Below, one piece after another: positions 9,167 to 17,601 of a stretch of DNA of 64,000 nt (position 1 is its first letter; every line of letters begins with the position of its first letter). The stretch comes from Bin87 sp963666865 (lineage in GTDB: Bacteria > Chloroflexota > Dehalococcoidia > Lucifugimonadales > UBA3495), in the NCBI GenBank assembly GCA_963666865.1, contig OY763072.1, forward strand, positions 2,294,001-2,358,000, read 5' to 3'. The notes beneath the pieces were generated by a model that worked only from the letters and a program-made list of their open reading frames with translations, was not told the DNA's origin and ran no database searches. The position numbers and the translations under genes are program-made.

Positions 9167-10375
9167 TTGACCATCCAGCTGGAACCGATACCGCCCGCTG
9201 CCGCCCGCTGCATGAACGATGCGCAGCTGCGGCTAGCGCAAACCGCCGACCGGCTGGCCCGGGATCGATTTGCCGGGCGCGCCGCCGGTTATGACGAGGC
9301 GGCCGAGTTTCCTGCGGAGAACTACGACGATCTGCGCGATGCCGGCTTGTTGACTTTGCGGGTGCCGACCCGGTTTGGCGGTCACGGGGTTGACCCATTG
9401 ACGTTTGCCATGTGCATCCTCGCGGTCGCCAGAGGCTGCGCTTCAACCGCCCTGACACTGACGATGCACACCAATGTTGTCGGCTCCTTCGTCGGCGGAT
9501 TGGGGACTCCGGAGCAGCGCCGGCGCTATTTCGCTGAAGTCGTCGAGGCCGGTCGGCTGTTCGCCTCCATCACCAGCGAACCCGGCGCCTCGGCCCGGGA
9601 GCGGTTCGTGTTATCCACTACTTTTACCCCGGTCGGCGATGGAGCCTACCGCGTGGAGGGAACCAAGCATTTCTGCTCGTTGGCCGACGCTGCCGATTAT
9701 TTCTTCGTGTCGGGCATTGTCGCCGGCAGCGGCGGCGGGCCGGACAACCTCATTTCCGGGATGATTCGCAGTGACATGAGCGGGGTGAGGGTCACCGGCC
9801 AGTGGGACGCGGTAGGTATGAGAGCCACCGCCAGTCACACCGTGAGCTACGATACCGTCGCTCCGGCTGACACGATTTTCGGACCACCCGGTCGTTTGCT
9901 TACCGCCGACTGGGGCAGTTTCTCGTTGGGTTACGCGGCGGTGTACCTGGGTATCGCGGAGGCCGCCTACGAATACATCACCGATCAGGCCGCCCGCCGG
10001 TCCTGGACCCCGGGTGGCGAGACGATGATCCACTACCCGGCGACGCAGCAAACCATCGGGCAAATGAGCGTAGCCATCCAATCGGGCCGGCTCATGCTGG
10101 TTGACGCCGCGCTTACGGACCGGGAGGCCGACCCAACCGGCGCCGTGCTGGCGGTGAACCGCGCCAAGCAATACTGCTCCGAGGTGGGAGTCTCCGTCAC
10201 CGACGCGGCCATGAGGTTGGCCGGAGGGGGCGGGCTGCTGAAGTCGTCCCCGTTGGAACGGCTTCGGCGCGACGCGCTGTCCGGTCCGGTGATGCCTCCG
10301 GCCAACGACCGCTGCCTGGAAACTATCGGCAAGTTGGAATGCGGGCTGCCAGCGGTCACCATTGAACTAACCTAG
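9167..10375 (+). CDS. Acyl-CoA dehydrogenase superfamily flavoprotein
   Basis: A 402-residue FAD enzyme of the acyl-CoA dehydrogenase fold, which could dehydrogenate an acyl-CoA or act as a related flavin monooxygenase. Visible segments are the N-terminal helical domain with FPAENYDDLRDAGLLTLRVP, the middle beta domain (ASITSEPGAS, GTKHFCSLADAAD, WDAVGMRATASH) and the C-terminal helical domain with AMRLAGGGGLLKSSPLER. The start is a TTG at 9167 with AAGG about 11 nt upstream; an ATG at 9212 is the alternative. Only 24 nt separate it from the DUF1800 gene and 8 nt from the NHL gene, which argues for one transcript. Confidence 0.85.
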   Translation: MTIQLEPIPPAAARCMNDAQLRLAQTADRLARDRFAGRAAGYDEAAEFPAENYDDLRDAGLLTLRVPTRFGGHGVDPLTFAMCILAVARGCASTALTLTMHTNVVGSFVGGLGTPEQRRRYFAEVVEAGRLFASITSEPGASARERFVLSTTFTPVGDGAYRVEGTKHFCSLADAADYFFVSGIVAGSGGGPDNLISGMIRSDMSGVRVTGQWDAVGMRATASHTVSYDTVAPADTIFGPPGRLLTADWGSFSLGYAAVYLGIAEAAYEYITDQAARRSWTPGGETMIHYPATQQTIGQMSVAIQSGRLMLVDAALTDREADPTGAVLAVNRAKQYCSEVGVSVTDAAMRLAGGGGLLKSSPLERLRRDALSGPVMPPANDRCLETIGKLECGLPAVTIELT

Positions 10376-10383
10376 GAGCAGGG

Positions 10384-11370
10384 ATGACCACCGTTGTTGA
10401 ATACCCGATGTCCGTGACGGGGTTGTACCAGTATCACGACGTAATCGGCTTGTTGTCCGGCGGCGGTCCGGGTTTCAGCGGTCCGGTGTCGGCGGCGCTG
10501 GGCCCGGATGGTCTGCTTCACGTAGCGAGCCGCGCCAATCCCAACCAGCCCGAAGCGGTACGTGTTACGCGTTGCACCATCGACGGCGATTATGTAGGGG
10601 AGTTCGGCGGCTGGGGTGAAGCCCCCGGTCAATTCATCTGGATCACCGCCATCGCCTTCGGGCCGGACGGCAACCTGTATCTGTCCGATGAAAACACCCA
10701 CCGCGTCAGTCGGTTCACCGCAGAAGGCGAGTTCATTGCCTGTTGGGGCGAGTTCGGCAGCGGTCCCGGTCAGTTGAATCGACCCTCGGGCTTGGCTTTC
10801 GCGCCAGACGGGACGCTGCTGGTGGCGGATTCATTGAATCACCGGATCCAGCGATTCGCTTCCGACGGCGCGCTCCTCACGTTTTGGGGAGAAATGGGAT
10901 CCGGCCCGGGACAGTTCGATATGCCCTGGGGCGTTGCCGTTGACGGAGCCGGGTATGTGTACGTTTCTGATTGGCGTAATGACCGGATACAGAAGTTTGA
11001 CGCCGATGGCACCCACATCGCCATCTTTGATGGCAAGGACAACGGCGACGGGTTCTCTCGTCCCAACGGATTGGCGGTGGACAGCGGCGGGCGGATCTAC
11101 GTTTGCGATTGGTGGAATGACCGGGTGCAGGTCCTGGAAGGGACCGGGAGGGTCATCGACACCCTGATCGGGCATTCGGGCACCTCAAAATGGGCGCGCA
11201 CGTTCCTGGACGCCAATCCCGACATTGAAGAGAAGCTGAACCTGGCGACCCAGAACATCGAACTCAAACGCCGTTTCTACCGGCCCACGGGGGTAACCGT
11301 GAGCGACGACGGGTTGGTATTCGTGGCCGATTGCTACCGCCACCGGGTGCAGATATACCGCCAGTTATGA
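10384..11370 (+). CDS. NHL-repeat beta-propeller protein (locus 1)
   Basis: A 328-residue protein built of about six NHL blades, each with the pattern P.G.A...DG...V.D..N.R...F. Clear blades are FGPDGNLYLSDENTHRVSRF (near residue 100), FAPDGTLLVADSLNHRIQRF, VDGAGYVYVSDWRNDRIQKF and VDSGGRIYVCDWWNDRVQV. NHL propellers bind proteins, RNA or small ligands; no enzyme motif is evident. There is no signal peptide. A loop near residue 268 (KWARTFLDANPDIEE) is shared with the second NHL protein at 43392-44426 (KWGKDKLDANPEMWGE), marking them as paralogs. AGGAG at 10374-10378 supports the ATG at 10384. Confidence 0.88.
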   Translation: MTTVVEYPMSVTGLYQYHDVIGLLSGGGPGFSGPVSAALGPDGLLHVASRANPNQPEAVRVTRCTIDGDYVGEFGGWGEAPGQFIWITAIAFGPDGNLYLSDENTHRVSRFTAEGEFIACWGEFGSGPGQLNRPSGLAFAPDGTLLVADSLNHRIQRFASDGALLTFWGEMGSGPGQFDMPWGVAVDGAGYVYVSDWRNDRIQKFDADGTHIAIFDGKDNGDGFSRPNGLAVDSGGRIYVCDWWNDRVQVLEGTGRVIDTLIGHSGTSKWARTFLDANPDIEEKLNLATQNIELKRRFYRPTGVTVSDDGLVFVADCYRHRVQIYRQL

Positions 11371-11417
11371 TTAGAGTAGGATTGATGATACAAAAGACAG
11401 CCAGGTGACGGAGGTTT

Positions 11418-11678
11418 ATGATGGCGCGAAGAGAAATCAGCGCCGAGGATGCCGAAGCATTCGGCAAGCGGATTTATGAGGAAAAAGTGCGTCCGACACT
11501 CAATGGCGCGGAGGAACCCATCGGTCTCTTCCTGTCATTCGATTTTGATAGCGAAGATTGGGAATTGGACGAGAAATTGCACAAGGCAGCACGGAGGTTG
11601 CTGGAGCGACGGCCGGATGCGGATGTTTTCACCGTCCGCATCGGGTTCCCGGCAGCGTTCATCTCGTGGGGATTTTAG
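11418..11678 (+). CDS. Small conserved protein preceding an aspartic-protease-like gene
   Basis: An 86-residue soluble protein with the pattern REISAEDAEAFGKRIYEEKVRP, an acidic middle, then ARRLLERRPDADVFTVRIG. I recognise this layout as a small family of unknown function that often sits directly before a clan-AA aspartic-protease-like gene, as it does here. GGAGG at 11408-11412 gives a well-placed ribosome site for the ATG at 11418. The following (disrupted) gene starts 11 nt downstream. It may be the partner or substrate of the protease; this is inference. Confidence 0.65.
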   Translation: MMARREISAEDAEAFGKRIYEEKVRPTLNGAEEPIGLFLSFDFDSEDWELDEKLHKAARRLLERRPDADVFTVRIGFPAAFISWGF

Positions 11679-11689
11679 AAGGGGAAGAT

Positions 11690-12070
11690 ATGGTTCATGG
11701 CTCGGTCAGCCTTATGCGAAGGCCCGTCATCAACGTTGTATTGATAGATGCTGAAGGGCTGGACCGAGTGGCAGAAGCAAATGTGGATACCGGATTCAGT
11801 GGAGACTTGACGCTGCCCAAAGCGGTAATAGAGCAGTTGGGTCTCGTTCCGATTGGCCGCTCGGATTCGTATTGAATAGGCAGCGGGGCAACTGCCACGT
11901 TCGACACCTATGAAGCAACTATACGATGGCTCGGCAGTATCAGGCGGGTTGACGTGCTGGAATCGGAAATCTTCTCCGTTATCGGCGTCAACCTGCTGTG
12001 GGACAACAATCTGTCCATCGACTTCAAACACGGCGGCGACGTTACCATAACCGAGTTACCAACCCCATGA
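11690..12070 (+). pseudogene. Clan-AA aspartic-protease-like gene with an in-frame TGA
   Basis: Reading from the ATG at 11690 (AAGGGGAAG just upstream), the frame gives a retropepsin-like protein with the active-site motif VDTGFSGDLTLP near residue 36. TGA follows at 11873-11875. The same frame then continues for another 64 codons with family-like sequence (FDTYEATIRWLG, VIGVNLLWDNNLSIDF) to a TGA at 12068-12070. Both halves together match the usual ~125-residue length, so one nonsense substitution in an otherwise intact gene is the simplest reading. The active-site half alone would be 61 residues and is unlikely to fold as the usual dimer. Confidence 0.65.
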
Positions 12071-12088
12071 CGGCGCAAGGAGGCAATT

Positions 12089-12511
12089 ATGACCAGCAGC
12101 AACGGCCACAGGAACGACCAGCAAGTGGGCACCACCGTCCTGATAGTGATGATGGAGGTGGACGAGGCGGACGACGAGGTGTTCAACAAGTGGTACAACG
12201 AGGAGCATCTGCCCGAGCGTATGTCCATCCCCGGCTACATCAGCGCCCGGCGGTTCATGCTCGACCCGGAGGACGGGCAGAACAACAACGTGATGCGTTA
12301 CCTCTGCATCTGGGAGATGGAGAACGACAGCCCGCTCCAATCGCAGCTCTACAAAGACCAGAACGCCAAGCCTACCCCGACCAAAGAGGCGGCCAACGCC
12401 GTCGTCAAGCAGCGGGCGCGTGGGTTGTACCGGCAGATATTCCCGGCGTCCGGTGTTTATAACGACCGGGTTGGCTACACCTACCCGGACGGAGTCCGTA
12501 TCGGCGCCTAG
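12089..12511 (+). CDS. Dimeric alpha/beta-barrel (EthD-like) protein
   Basis: A 140-residue soluble protein with the ferredoxin-like pattern of the dimeric alpha-beta barrel superfamily: strand TTVLIVMMEVDEAD, helix with FNKWYNEEHLPERMSIPGYISARRF (residues ~30-55), then strand VMRYLCIWEME. The NEEHLPE motif is typical of EthD-like and related small degradative-pathway proteins, whose exact reaction is mostly unknown. AAGGAGG at 12076-12082 marks the ATG at 12089. It ends 2 nt before the convergent asnS stop. Confidence 0.75.
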   Translation: MTSSNGHRNDQQVGTTVLIVMMEVDEADDEVFNKWYNEEHLPERMSIPGYISARRFMLDPEDGQNNNVMRYLCIWEMENDSPLQSQLYKDQNAKPTPTKEAANAVVKQRARGLYRQIFPASGVYNDRVGYTYPDGVRIGA

Positions 12512-12513
12512 CT

Positions 12514-13914
12514 TCAGAACTCGGCGTTGCGCGGGGTGCGGGGAAACGCGATGATGTCGCGGATGTTCTGCATCCCCGTGGCGAACTGGACGGTCCGCTC
12601 GAAGCCCAGGCCGAAGCCGGCGTGAGGCGCGGTGCCGTAGCGGCGCAGGTCCAGATACCACCAATAGGGCGCGTCATCCAACCCAGCCTCCGCCATGCGC
12701 GTCTGCAGCACGTCCAGGCGTTCTTCGCGCTGGCTTCCGCCAATAATCTCGCCGATTCGCGGCACCAGCACGTCCATGGCGCGGACGGTCTCACCGCCAT
12801 CGTTCAGGCGCATGTAGAAAGCCTTGATGCTGCTGGGGTAGTCGGTGACGATCACCGGACGGCCCACTTTACGCTCGGTCAGGTAGCGTTCATGCTCTGA
12901 TTGCAGATCGGATCCCCACTCTACCGGGTATTCGAAACTCTCTCCCGATTCCTGGAGGGCGGCGACGGCCTCGGTGTAGGTCATACGCTCAAAGTCGGAA
13001 TTGGCTATATCTTCCAGCGTGGTGATCAGTTCCTTGTCGTAGAACCGGTTGAAGAACGCCATATCCTCCGGACAGTTTTCCAGGACGTGGGCGAAGATGT
13101 AACGCAGAAAATCCTCCGCCAACTGCGCCAAACCGTCGAGGTCGCAGAAGGCAACCTCGGGCTCCACCATCCAGAACTCGGCGAGATGCCGCGAGGTGTT
13201 GGAGTTTTCGGCCCGGAAAGTGGGGCCGAAGGTGTACACGTCGGACATGGACTGGGCGAAAATTTCCGCTTCCAGCTGGCCACTGACGGTGAGGAACGCC
13301 GGCCTCCCGAAGAAGTCCGCGTTGTTGTCCACCTGTTCCCCGGCCATGGGAAGATTGTTGAGGTCCAGTGTGGTGGCTCGGAACATCGCCCCGGCGCCCT
13401 CGGCATCGCTGGCCGTAATGATGGGCGTCTGAACGTAGAGGAAGCCTCGCTGTTGGAAAAATTGGTGGATGCCGAAGGCCATGGCGTTGCGCACCCGGGC
13501 CACCGCGCCGAAGGTGTTGGTGCGGGGACGCAAGTGGGCCAGCTCACGAAGGAACTCCAACGTGTGCCGCTTCTTCTGGAGCGGGTACTCCTCCGGGTCG
13601 GCCCCGCCCAGCAGTTCCAAACTATCGGCAACGATTTCGTACCGCTGACCTCGCCCAGGGGATTCCTGCAACGCCCCGTTGGCGCTCACGCTGCAACCGG
13701 TCGTCAGGCCGCTTATCAAACCATAGTCCGGGCAGCTGGCATCGACGACGATCTGAAGGTCGGCCAACGTGGAGCCATCATTGATTTGAACGAAGGCGAC
13801 GCCGCCGGAAGAGCGAACCGTTTTCACCCAGCCTTTGACGTTGACCGGATTGGGAGCGTCCTCGACGGTAATCGCGGTAAGGAGGTCTCTAATGCGGGTG
13901 CGTTGGGCAGGCAT
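12514..13914 (-). CDS. asnS: Asparaginyl-tRNA synthetase
   Basis: A 466-residue class IIb synthetase that charges tRNA-Asn with asparagine. It has the N-terminal OB-fold anticodon domain (VNVKGWVKTVRSSGGVAFVQIND, residues ~23-45), motif 2 in TFRAENSNTSRHLAEFWMVE near residue 230, and motif 3 in GFGLGFERTVQFATG near residue 435. PRIGEIIGGSQREER near 385 is characteristic of AsnRS rather than AspRS. Having AsnRS next to gatCA suggests that GatCAB here is needed mainly for Gln-tRNA-Gln. The gene follows gatC-gatA on the same strand (45 nt gap), so co-transcription is likely. Confidence 0.95.
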   Translation of the reverse strand: MPAQRTRIRDLLTAITVEDAPNPVNVKGWVKTVRSSGGVAFVQINDGSTLADLQIVVDASCPDYGLISGLTTGCSVSANGALQESPGRGQRYEIVADSLELLGGADPEEYPLQKKRHTLEFLRELAHLRPRTNTFGAVARVRNAMAFGIHQFFQQRGFLYVQTPIITASDAEGAGAMFRATTLDLNNLPMAGEQVDNNADFFGRPAFLTVSGQLEAEIFAQSMSDVYTFGPTFRAENSNTSRHLAEFWMVEPEVAFCDLDGLAQLAEDFLRYIFAHVLENCPEDMAFFNRFYDKELITTLEDIANSDFERMTYTEAVAALQESGESFEYPVEWGSDLQSEHERYLTERKVGRPVIVTDYPSSIKAFYMRLNDGGETVRAMDVLVPRIGEIIGGSQREERLDVLQTRMAEAGLDDAPYWWYLDLRRYGTAPHAGFGLGFERTVQFATGMQNIRDIIAFPRTPRNAEF

Positions 13915-13959
13915 GGCGGGCCTCCGAAGAGAAGGGCTGATATGCCGATTTTAGCACAG

Positions 13960-15429
13960 CTATATCTCGGGGCGCTCCTGGTGCCACGTCGTTGCCTGCT
14001 GATAGGCGTGAGCGGTGTTCAACAGTTTGTCTTCGGAAAGGTGTGGGCCGATCAGTTGCAATCCCACCGGCATCCCGTCGCTGAACCCGCAGGGGGCAGA
14101 CATTGCCGGCAGTCCCGCCACGTTCACCGGGAGGGTGTAGATGTCCACCAGGTACATCCGCACCGGGTCATCCGTCAGCTCCCCGATGGGGAACGCAACC
14201 ACCGGTGAGACTGGGGCCGCCAATACGTCCACTTCCTCAAAGACGCGGGCAAAATCCTGCCGGATCAGCGTTCTGACTTGCTGTGCCTTGTGGTAGTAGG
14301 CGTCGTAGTATCCTGAGGATAGGGCGAACGCGCCCAGCATGATGCGCCGCTTCACCTCGGCCCCGAAGCCGTCCTGCCGGGTGCGCTCCATCGCGGCCCA
14401 CATATCGCCGTCTCCCTGGTGGGAATATCCGTACTTCACCCCGTCATAGCGGGCGAGGTTGGCGGAACATTCCGAGGGCGCGATAATGTAATAACAGGCC
14501 AGCGCATACGCGGTCGTGGGCAGGGAGACTTCGCGGATTTCCGCCCCCAGAGCAGACAGTTGGTCGATGGCGGCGGAAACCGCTACCCGGACTCCCGCGT
14601 CCATTCCTTCCGCGAAGTATTCCCTGGGAACGCCAAGACGCAAACCGGAAATATCACCGGTCAGGCCGGCGGAGTAATCGGGTACGCGGTCTGGCAGAGA
14701 AGTGGCATCGCGCGGGTCGTGGCCGGCGATGGCCTGGAGTACCAGGGCGCAGTCGGCGGCGTCCCAGGCCAGCGGCCCAACCTGGTCCAGCGACGAGGCG
14801 TATGCCACCAACCCATAGCGGCTCACGCGCCCGTAGGTAGGTTTAAGGCCGGTGATGCCGCAGAAAGACGCCGGTTGCCGTATGCTGCCCCCGGTGTCGG
14901 TGCCCAGGGCGAAGGAAGCCGCGCCGGCCGCCACCGCCGCCGCCGAACCGCCGCTGCTCCCACCCGGTACGCAATCTATGTTCCAGGGGTTCCGGGTCGG
15001 GAAGAACGCGGAATTCTCCGTGGACGACCCCATGCCGAACTCGTCCATGTTGCCCTTGCCCAGCAGCACCGCTCCCTGCTCGCGAAGGCAAGCCACGGCG
15101 GTGGCATCGTACACCGGAACGTATTCAGCTAGCATTCGGGAGGCGCAGGTGGTGGCAACGCCTTTGGTGCACAGCAGATCCTTAATCTGCATGGGTACGC
15201 CGGTAAGGGAAGTACCCTCGCCGGCCGCGATGCGCCGGTCGGCATCGGCGGCCTGCCGTCGGGCGACGTCGGCCGTGACGGTTAGGTACGCGGACAGTTG
15301 CCCATCCACCGCCGCAATGCGTTCCAGGAAAGCCGCGGTAAGCTCCGTACTGCTGATTTCCCGATCTGACAACAGACGGGAAGCCTCGGATACGGTGAGT
15401 TGCCAGAGTTCGGGCACCGCTTTACTCAT
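13960..15429 (-). CDS. gatA: Glu-tRNA(Gln)/Asp-tRNA(Asn) amidotransferase subunit A
   Basis: A 489-residue amidase-signature enzyme that releases ammonia from glutamine for the GatCAB transamidation complex. The Ser-cisSer-Lys triad is visible: Lys in GVPMQIKDLL near residue 77, cis-Ser in GGSSGGSAAAVAAG and nucleophile Ser in TDTGGSIRQPA near residue 175. ITGLKPTYGRVSRYG and the C-terminal YYDAYYHKAQQVRTL are typical of GatA. The ATG at 15429 overlaps the gatC stop by 8 nt, indicating translational coupling; a longer upstream frame is only gatC read out of frame. gatB is not in the window. Confidence 0.95.
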   Translation of the reverse strand: MSKAVPELWQLTVSEASRLLSDREISSTELTAAFLERIAAVDGQLSAYLTVTADVARRQAADADRRIAAGEGTSLTGVPMQIKDLLCTKGVATTCASRMLAEYVPVYDATAVACLREQGAVLLGKGNMDEFGMGSSTENSAFFPTRNPWNIDCVPGGSSGGSAAAVAAGAASFALGTDTGGSIRQPASFCGITGLKPTYGRVSRYGLVAYASSLDQVGPLAWDAADCALVLQAIAGHDPRDATSLPDRVPDYSAGLTGDISGLRLGVPREYFAEGMDAGVRVAVSAAIDQLSALGAEIREVSLPTTAYALACYYIIAPSECSANLARYDGVKYGYSHQGDGDMWAAMERTRQDGFGAEVKRRIMLGAFALSSGYYDAYYHKAQQVRTLIRQDFARVFEEVDVLAAPVSPVVAFPIGELTDDPVRMYLVDIYTLPVNVAGLPAMSAPCGFSDGMPVGLQLIGPHLSEDKLLNTAHAYQQATTWHQERPEI

Positions 15430-15712
15430 CCAGTACGGCGCGCACCTGGAAAAAGTCGCCCCGGCGTTGCGGAGCGTTGAGCAGGGAAGCTTCTGATTCC
15501 AGGCTGCCTGTGGGCTCGTCTTCCCGAAGCACTGTATCCAGCCCGGCCACATGGGAGGTCGGCGGCACGCTATCAGTATCCAGCGATTGCAGCACCTCAA
15601 ACTGGTCCAGGATGTCGGAGAGCTGCCGGGCGAAAACCTCCGTTTCCGCCTCCGTCAGCGAAATGCGGGCAAGGGCGGCGATGTGTTGAACCTGGGCGCG
15701 GTCGATAGGCAT
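15422..15712 (-). CDS. gatC: Glu-tRNA(Gln)/Asp-tRNA(Asn) amidotransferase subunit C
   Basis: A 96-residue subunit that wraps around and stabilises GatA in the GatCAB complex. The N-terminal VQHIAALARISLTEAETEVFARQL helix pair and the central ILDQFEVLQSLDTDSVPPTSH are classic GatC features, followed by a LREDEP segment and the C-terminal FFQVRAVLDE. It is the first gene of the gatC-gatA-asnS run, with a small membrane protein gene 12 nt upstream on the same strand. Confidence 0.93.
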   Translation of the reverse strand: MPIDRAQVQHIAALARISLTEAETEVFARQLSDILDQFEVLQSLDTDSVPPTSHVAGLDTVLREDEPTGSLESEASLLNAPQRRGDFFQVRAVLDE

Positions 15713-15724
15713 AGTCGCATTTTC

Positions 15725-16021
15725 CTACTCGGATGGGCCGCCGTTGACGCCGATGACTGAAAGAATGATGTATCCGGCGGCGGCCAGGCTCAGCCACTCA
15801 AAGGTGCGAAAGAACATGCGGGCCGAGCTGAATTGTCGTTCCGTATTCCACGTGTCCCGGAGCTCTCCGAAAAAACTGCCGAACAGAACGGCCAGGGAGA
15901 GTACCGACATGGTGGCTATATCCAGTGAGAATCCGACGGCAGCAGTCAGCACGGCAACGAACAGGGCAATGAAAAGGATGAAAACATAAATCCGTTCCCG
16001 ATTGCGGAGAAAATGCCGCAC
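15725..16021 (-). CDS. Small membrane protein, unknown function
   Basis: A 98-residue protein with a basic start (MRHFLRNRERIY) followed by two close hydrophobic segments (VFILFIALFVAVLTAAVGF and ATMSVLSLAVLFGSF), a charged loop with an ELRDTWNTERQFSSAR stretch, and a third segment near residues 73-90. No family recognised. It is adjacent to another small membrane gene (9 nt upstream) and gatC (12 nt downstream), so it is probably part of the same transcript. Confidence 0.65.
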   Translation of the reverse strand: MRHFLRNRERIYVFILFIALFVAVLTAAVGFSLDIATMSVLSLAVLFGSFFGELRDTWNTERQFSSARMFFRTFEWLSLAAAGYIILSVIGVNGGPSE

Positions 16022-16030
16022 AAGACTACC

Positions 16031-16228
16031 CTAATCGCCCGGGGTTCTTAGACCGAAAAACCCCAGCATGAACGAAAGAAGGCTAGCGCCGAACATGGCG
16101 ATCTCGAAAAGGGCTTTCTGGAGCAATGTCCAATGCTCCGGCAGCGCGAAGAGCATCCCGATGCCGGCGCACAGGAAAATGATCCCCAGGATGACTCCGG
16201 CGATTTTGTCGTTGAATGGCATTTGCAT
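16031..16228 (-). CDS. Small membrane protein, unknown function
   Basis: A 65-residue protein with two predicted membrane helices (IAGVILGIIFLCAGIGMLFA and FEIAMFGASLLSFMLGFFG) joined by a short PEHWTLLQK loop. No family is recognised. It may act with the neighbouring 98-residue membrane protein 9 nt downstream. The second ATG (codon 3) is an alternative start. Confidence 0.55.
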   Translation of the reverse strand: MQMPFNDKIAGVILGIIFLCAGIGMLFALPEHWTLLQKALFEIAMFGASLLSFMLGFFGLRTPGD

Positions 16229-16279
16229 ACCCTGCGCTGCCAGCGCCTGATGGTGCCATTATACAGGCCAAGTCACCGT

Positions 16280-17128
16280 CTAGCTCATTTCGGAGCCGCC
16301 GGATACGCTGATGCTCAGCCCCGTCATGTAGTCCGATTCGGCGGAGCACAGGAAGGCTGCCATGCGGGCGATGTCGTCTCCCTGGGCGATGCGGCCCAGA
16401 GGCACGCGTATCTCACGCTCTCGCACCATCAGGGCACGGTGCTCCTCGCCGGAGGTTCCTTCAGGAGCCAGGGCGGCGGCGATAAAGTCAACCCGTTCGG
16501 TATCCACCAAACCGGGGCAGATGGCGTTCACGTTGACCCGGTAGGGCGCCATCTCATGCGCCAACGACTGGGTGAAACCGATGACGGCGAACTTGCTGGC
16601 GCAGTAGGCTCCGTAGCGGGCGATGCCGCGCTTGCCGGCCCCTGACGATATGTTGATGATCTTGCCGGGGCCACCCCGTCCCACCATGTGGCGGCACACG
16701 GCCCGGCTGACTAGGTAGGTTCCCCGGACGTTGACACGCATAACCTCGTCAAAGGCGTCTTCTTCCAGCTCGACGATGAGCACCCGGTCCCGCCCCGGAC
16801 GAGAACCCGCATTGTTGACCAGTATATCGATCTTGCCGAACTCATTGAGAGTGTCAGTCACCATCGAATCAACCTGCGCGCTGTCCGAAACGTCGTAGTA
16901 CAGGCCCAGGCTGCGGCGGCCCATGCCCTGAATCTCTTCCACCACGCTGGGCAAACCACGCCAACCATCCAGACGGTCTTCGGTGCGGATAGCGTCCAGG
17001 GAAGCTTCCACGTCGGTTACCACTACGTCCGCGCCTTCCGAGGCCAGGCGGGTTGCTATAGCGCGGCCAATGCCGTGGCGTCCGCCGGCGCCGGTAACGA
17101 GGGCGGTTTTGCCGTTCAGGTCGTACAT
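16280..17128 (-). CDS. SDR-family NAD(P)-dependent oxidoreductase
   Basis: A 282-residue classical short-chain dehydrogenase. The cofactor-binding glycine motif is TGAGGRHGIGRAIA near residue 13, NNAG is near residue 106, and the catalytic Ser-Tyr-Lys appear as NISSGAGKRG...YGAYCASK near residues 155-172. After the active site comes the usual NAICPG and a C-terminal TGLSISVSGG. There is an unusual ~20-residue insertion after the first helices (SLDAIRTEDRLDGWRGLP). Substrate unknown. It stands alone between the gat run and the metal-transporter operon. Confidence 0.9.
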   Translation of the reverse strand: MYDLNGKTALVTGAGGRHGIGRAIATRLASEGADVVVTDVEASLDAIRTEDRLDGWRGLPSVVEEIQGMGRRSLGLYYDVSDSAQVDSMVTDTLNEFGKIDILVNNAGSRPGRDRVLIVELEEDAFDEVMRVNVRGTYLVSRAVCRHMVGRGGPGKIINISSGAGKRGIARYGAYCASKFAVIGFTQSLAHEMAPYRVNVNAICPGLVDTERVDFIAAALAPEGTSGEEHRALMVREREIRVPLGRIAQGDDIARMAAFLCSAESDYMTGLSISVSGGSEMS

Positions 17129-17316
17129 TGGAAATTCTCCTGAGAATACAAGAAAGGCCGCGGGCTGTTGCGCGAAAAGCCGGCGGCTACCAGGTTTTTG
17201 GACATGTTGAGGTAGGAGCTCCTTTAAATATTCATTCTATCAGAGCCTAAGTAGGTTTCGGGTTATACTCGCCGGATTCCCGCTTTCGCCGGAATGAGGA
17301 GCATCGTCAACACGCC

Positions 17317-17567
17317 CTAGATACCTTTGCGCCCGAATCGGTGGACCAGGGCTACCATAACGACGATGGCAGCCAGGATGACTGTAAAGCGGCGGTTACA
17401 CAGCCAACGACTGCGCCGCCGAGACAGAGTATAAGCGCGGCGCCGCCAATCGCGACGCCAAATAGGATAGCTATCACTAACGGGTCAAAGTGCGGCCCGT
17501 GCTGAATTCCTGCGAGCGACAGCAGGATAGCGGCAGGTGAGAGTAAAACAACATCGACACCCGGCAT
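17317..17567 (-). pseudogene. Frameshifted small membrane protein
   Basis: From the ATG at 17567 the frame encodes two hydrophobic segments (VVLLSPAAILLSLAGIQHG and LVIAILFGVAIGGAALILC) and then loses its character. The neighbouring frame at once continues with a third membrane-like segment (TVILAAIVVMVALVHRFGRK) to a TAG at 17319-17317. A single frameshift near 17385-17400 would join them into a ~83-residue three-helix protein. It lies just downstream of the metal-ABC ATPase on the same strand. It is too short for an ABC permease, and I do not recognise the family. Confidence 0.4.
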
Positions 17568-17601
17568 AATGGCGCGTTCCCCTGCTGGCGCCCGATGCGC
17601 T

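Noticed and set aside
12901..14208. 435-codon plus-strand open frame
   Set aside because: Runs antisense across both asnS and the end of gatA, which are unmistakable; cannot be a real gene.
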